A stretch of 64,000 nt of DNA from Melanocharis versteri (Eukaryota; Chordata; Aves; Passeriformes; Melanocharitidae), in the NCBI GenBank assembly GCA_013397845.1, contig VZTG01004393.1, positions 372,001 to 436,000 of the forward strand, written 5' to 3'. Within the stretch, counting starts at the first letter, position 1. Each line of letters starts with the position of its first letter. The translations under genes and the position numbers were made by a program. Shown piece by piece: positions 61,001-64,000 of the stretch. The notes under the pieces are model-generated. The model saw only the letters and a program-made list of their open reading frames with translations, searched no databases and was not told where the DNA came from.

Positions 61001-64000
61001 AAAGGGCCAAATTCTACACTCAGTTATGCAATGTGTAGATTCTGACAGCAGCTTCCTAACTGCATGTGAAAGTATGTTTAGGCTCTAGAGTCGGCCATTA
61101 AAACTTAAATGATATTGCATATATAGAGCTGGAAGTGTCATTCTATCTTAAATATTTCCCAATCAGTAGCAGACATAAATTACTTGAAAATGAAAAATAT
61201 TACATAGGGCTTGAATAAAAGGAATTGGAAAAGGTCTCAGTTTATAACAATAATTGCATTAGATCTGACACAGACTAACTGCAGCGGGCCATCTATTCTC
61301 AACATATAGTTTTGACTATTTCTTTTTTTGTTCACAATGGATTACAAGTATGAGTTTTTCTGATTCCTACATGAAGTCTGTAAAGAATGCAACAGTCACA
61401 GGAAAGGAAGGACTCTTCCTGCATGAACAAGAACACAGGGCTTCACCTCTAAGTGAAATCACGTTCAGCTTTACTGGGTTAACAATGACGCTCAGCAATT
61501 TGAAAATTATGCCCTTTAAAAACCCAAAGATCCAGTACTCAACCTCCCAACAATTATTTTTTTAATTTTGGCTAGAAGGAAAAAGTAGAAGGAGATCACT
61601 TGGTCTCAATTTATTTTTTGCCCTAGAAGTGCAAGTGGGGGAAGTGCCCCCTAAATGAACACACCCATCTCTAATTCTTTCCTGTAATTCATGCTGGTGA
61701 GACCAATTCCTCTCCTGCTCCTGGCCTGAAGCACTCATGGTGTCAATATGTGGATTTGCGATACTCTAATACAGTGGGCTTGCTTAAATTTTTATGGTTT
61801 ACAGGAGAGAAACAGGTCTGCTCAGAGTGATTCCCTGACTTAATTCAGACATCAATCTTCAGAAGCGTTACCTTCTTGATTACCCTCTAAAGGTGCCAGC
61901 TTCTGGATGTTAGAAAATACAGGGCATTTTGAAGAACTTAGATATACATATCTACCGTGCAAACATCATGGATTAGTTAGAGGAATCCAACATGGGATGG
62001 CTATTCCATGTCCTGCAGTTTGGGTGAGTAAGAGGTATCAATACTGCCTACCTGGAGAGAAGTAGTATTTGAACAACCTACCACAGCTATTCTTTGTGGA
62101 AAGTGAAACACAGCAATGCTTCTTATCAGCGTTGGAGACTTGCCCCTCTCCTTCCAATGCTTTTCAAACAACTAAGGAAGGGAAACAATCAAAACAGGTA
62201 ATGCAGGCTTTACTCGGCTGTTTCCAAGGAAAATGGCTGGAGCTTCAAGGTCACTACAGCAGAATAACTGAGGAGCAGAAGAGCTGTAAAGTTTGATATT
62301 GTGAGGAAGCTGGGTAAACATCTTCCAGCAGGGCACTTTGCGTTGCTGGGACTTGTGACACACAATAATGCAGCTGAGAGTCAGCACACAGGGCATTCCA
62401 CCATGGCTTAGAGTAACTATTATCAACGCTAAGTACTTGAAGCAATTTCAAAACATTACTCACTCATTTGGTTTCCAGCCATCAGAAGCCTCTCAGAACA
62501 GGTTTCTGTCATCTTCTGCTCTTTCCCATTCTGTATTATGCAGGTTTTTTAATTTGCCCATTAATCAGCTATGACACAAACAATATTTTCATACTTCTTT
62601 CCTCAGCCCAAACAGCAGCTTCCATATACTCTTCAGGATTTATGTTTCCAGAGACAAGCCCCACTCAGGATACCACACTAGGATTTTCCTCATTTCTGAC
62701 AAAACTTTTTGGGGTCATTGGCATACACTGAACCTCCATGTGTAGGATCATGGGGGAATCTGATGTACGCAGCAGAATATACCCTCTCTTACTTGTCAAA
62801 TCTAAACTGAAGAGTACTAATCACTCTTGAAGAAAATAACTCTTTATACTTCAGGCTAGAAACTGGCAGCCCTACCTGCCACAGAAGGTGTAAGTTCCAC
62901 ACATCAGCCTAACTGGGGAAGAAACAGAGCCTACGTTGGCTTTTTAGTTACAGCTATTACCATATAATTTAAAGCAAGAGAAAAAGTAATGACCAAAGTA
63001 TTCCCCCTTCAAAAAGTCCTTATGTACATTGCAATGCCATCGGTTTGACTGTGTAGTATGTCAATGACAATAGCAGCAATGCCACTCCTTCAGCAACTAA
63101 TTTTATGAATACTGTATTTTTGCCTTTAGGAGCCCATGAATTTTATTCCACTTGTTTGATAAGACTTATTATTTTGTGTTATTTAAATCACACGGCTATT
63201 TCATACCACACAATACTGATCACATATCCCGCATCACCAATGCAAAAGCAAACAAAAACCCAGCACTACTTTTACTTTTTGCAAGCTCTACACAAACTGA
63301 TTTAAAAGCAAAGGGTTGTGCAGGAAACATTCCAAGAGCCACCAAAAGCCCTGCATATGTTTACTGCCACTTCTAGTGAGCAGAGGCCATTGACATAGAC
63401 TGCACCTGTGGGGCTCTGCGGTCGGCTCTCACCTAGCCTAAGCAATTACATTTCAGAGGATTTCACTAAAAACATTCCTTTCCCTCAGGCTGAGTCTTAC
63501 AAAGAGAATGTAAGCAAAACAAAAGCATTGGTAACCACTTGTGGCAAAAAAACCCCTCTTTTGAAAAAAACCCTCAAAGCACGGCTAGGCTAGCAGCTCC
63601 CTTTACCAGAGTACTGATTTTAACAGGGACTTTTCCTAAGAAACATCAGATAGTGCCTCTTTAATATTCAGAATTGGTAGTGACTACTGCCAGCCCATAA
63701 TCTTAGATGTTTTCAGCAATCAGTTAAAGTTACTTGAAAAAAAACTGTACACAAAAATGTCTTCAAAGAGACTGGAGCTTAATTTTGTCTAGCCAGAAGG
63801 AAGGTTGTTAGGACAGAGATGAGCAAAGGTATATTTCATTAAACTATCACAAAGTTTACTCACCATGAAAAACACTTGGCTATAAATGAGGAATAAGACA
63901 TACAAGAAATAAGTGAGAAATACCTACAGGCAAGAGACTGAGAAGGCTGAAGCATAAGGACCACAGAGAAGAAAAAGCAAAATAGTAAAACAAAGTTACT
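55098..64000. other. Gene-free unique sequence
   Basis: AT-rich sequence after the gap with short chance frames only, the longest about 90 codons. Besides the possible MIR fragment at 58.9 kb, it has a GT-rich stretch at 60916-60981 containing GGGTTTGGGTTT and GGGG runs, and octamer words at 58850-58857 and 60251-60258. No transposon, RNA gene or exon is recognised. Confidence 0.65.
58900..58962 (-). repeat. Possible MIR SINE core fragment, reverse orientation
   Basis: AAAGAAACTGAGCCCAAGGT followed by AAACTCACTTTGAACTAACC resembles the reverse complement of the MIR core ('GAGGAAACTGAGGC.CAGAGAGGTTAAGTGACTTGCCC'). It is short and diverged, and the flanks do not extend the match convincingly. 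Confidence 0.28.

Noticed and set aside
1..64000. The many 60-133 codon open reading frames as genes
   Set aside because: They occur in all frames, overlap on both strands, lack splice-consistent structure and show no recognisable domains. Their number and size are what chance gives in 64 kb of vertebrate DNA.

Overview
The window looks like a piece of a bird nuclear genome: AT-rich, largely unique sequence with no bacterial gene organisation. The best evidence is two clear 3'-end fragments of CR1 LINE retrotransposons, the dominant avian repeat: one on the + strand (26210-26552) and one on the - strand (40530-40735). There are also weathered ancient amniote repeats: a MIR-type SINE at 7780-7915, an L2-like LINE tail at 37690-37875, and two weaker fragments near 53.3 kb and 58.9 kb. 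The species cannot be told from the sequence.

I recognise no protein-coding gene, rRNA, tRNA, CRISPR array or bacterial-type mobile element. The open reading frames are short (60-218 codons), scattered over all frames, often overlapping on both strands, and match no family I know. That is what non-coding vertebrate DNA gives by chance. AGGTAAG-type splice donors occur on each strand at about the frequency expected by chance. The window is best read as a long intron or an intergenic desert; the sequence alone does not say which.

Layout: 1-7.8 kb is unique DNA with a CTCF-like site and a near-perfect RFX X-box. A MIR SINE lies at 7.8 kb. From 7.9 to 26.2 kb there is unique DNA with a second CTCF-like site (15.57 kb), a candidate regulatory block with an X-box-like and a CRE-like site (19.85-20.24 kb), and short tandem repeats. 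CR1 copy A lies at 26.2-26.55 kb. From 26.6 to 37.7 kb there is unique DNA with a candidate conserved block (27.7-28.5 kb) and an ATT microsatellite. An L2-like tail lies at 37.7-37.9 kb and CR1 copy B at 40.5-40.7 kb. A locally GC-rich patch lies at 41.5-41.8 kb. The best candidate enhancer block is at 49.4-49.9 kb. A GC-rich patch with the longest ORF runs over 52.93-53.59 kb. A 65-base run of N, an assembly gap, occupies 55033-55097. The rest, to 64 kb, is unique AT-rich DNA.

Because no gene is identified, no pathway can be reconstructed. The more interesting material is the low density of recognisable repeats together with blocks that look like conserved regulatory DNA, as expected in the flank or intron of a developmental gene. 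That reading is inference and needs alignment to other birds. No previously undescribed system could be demonstrated.
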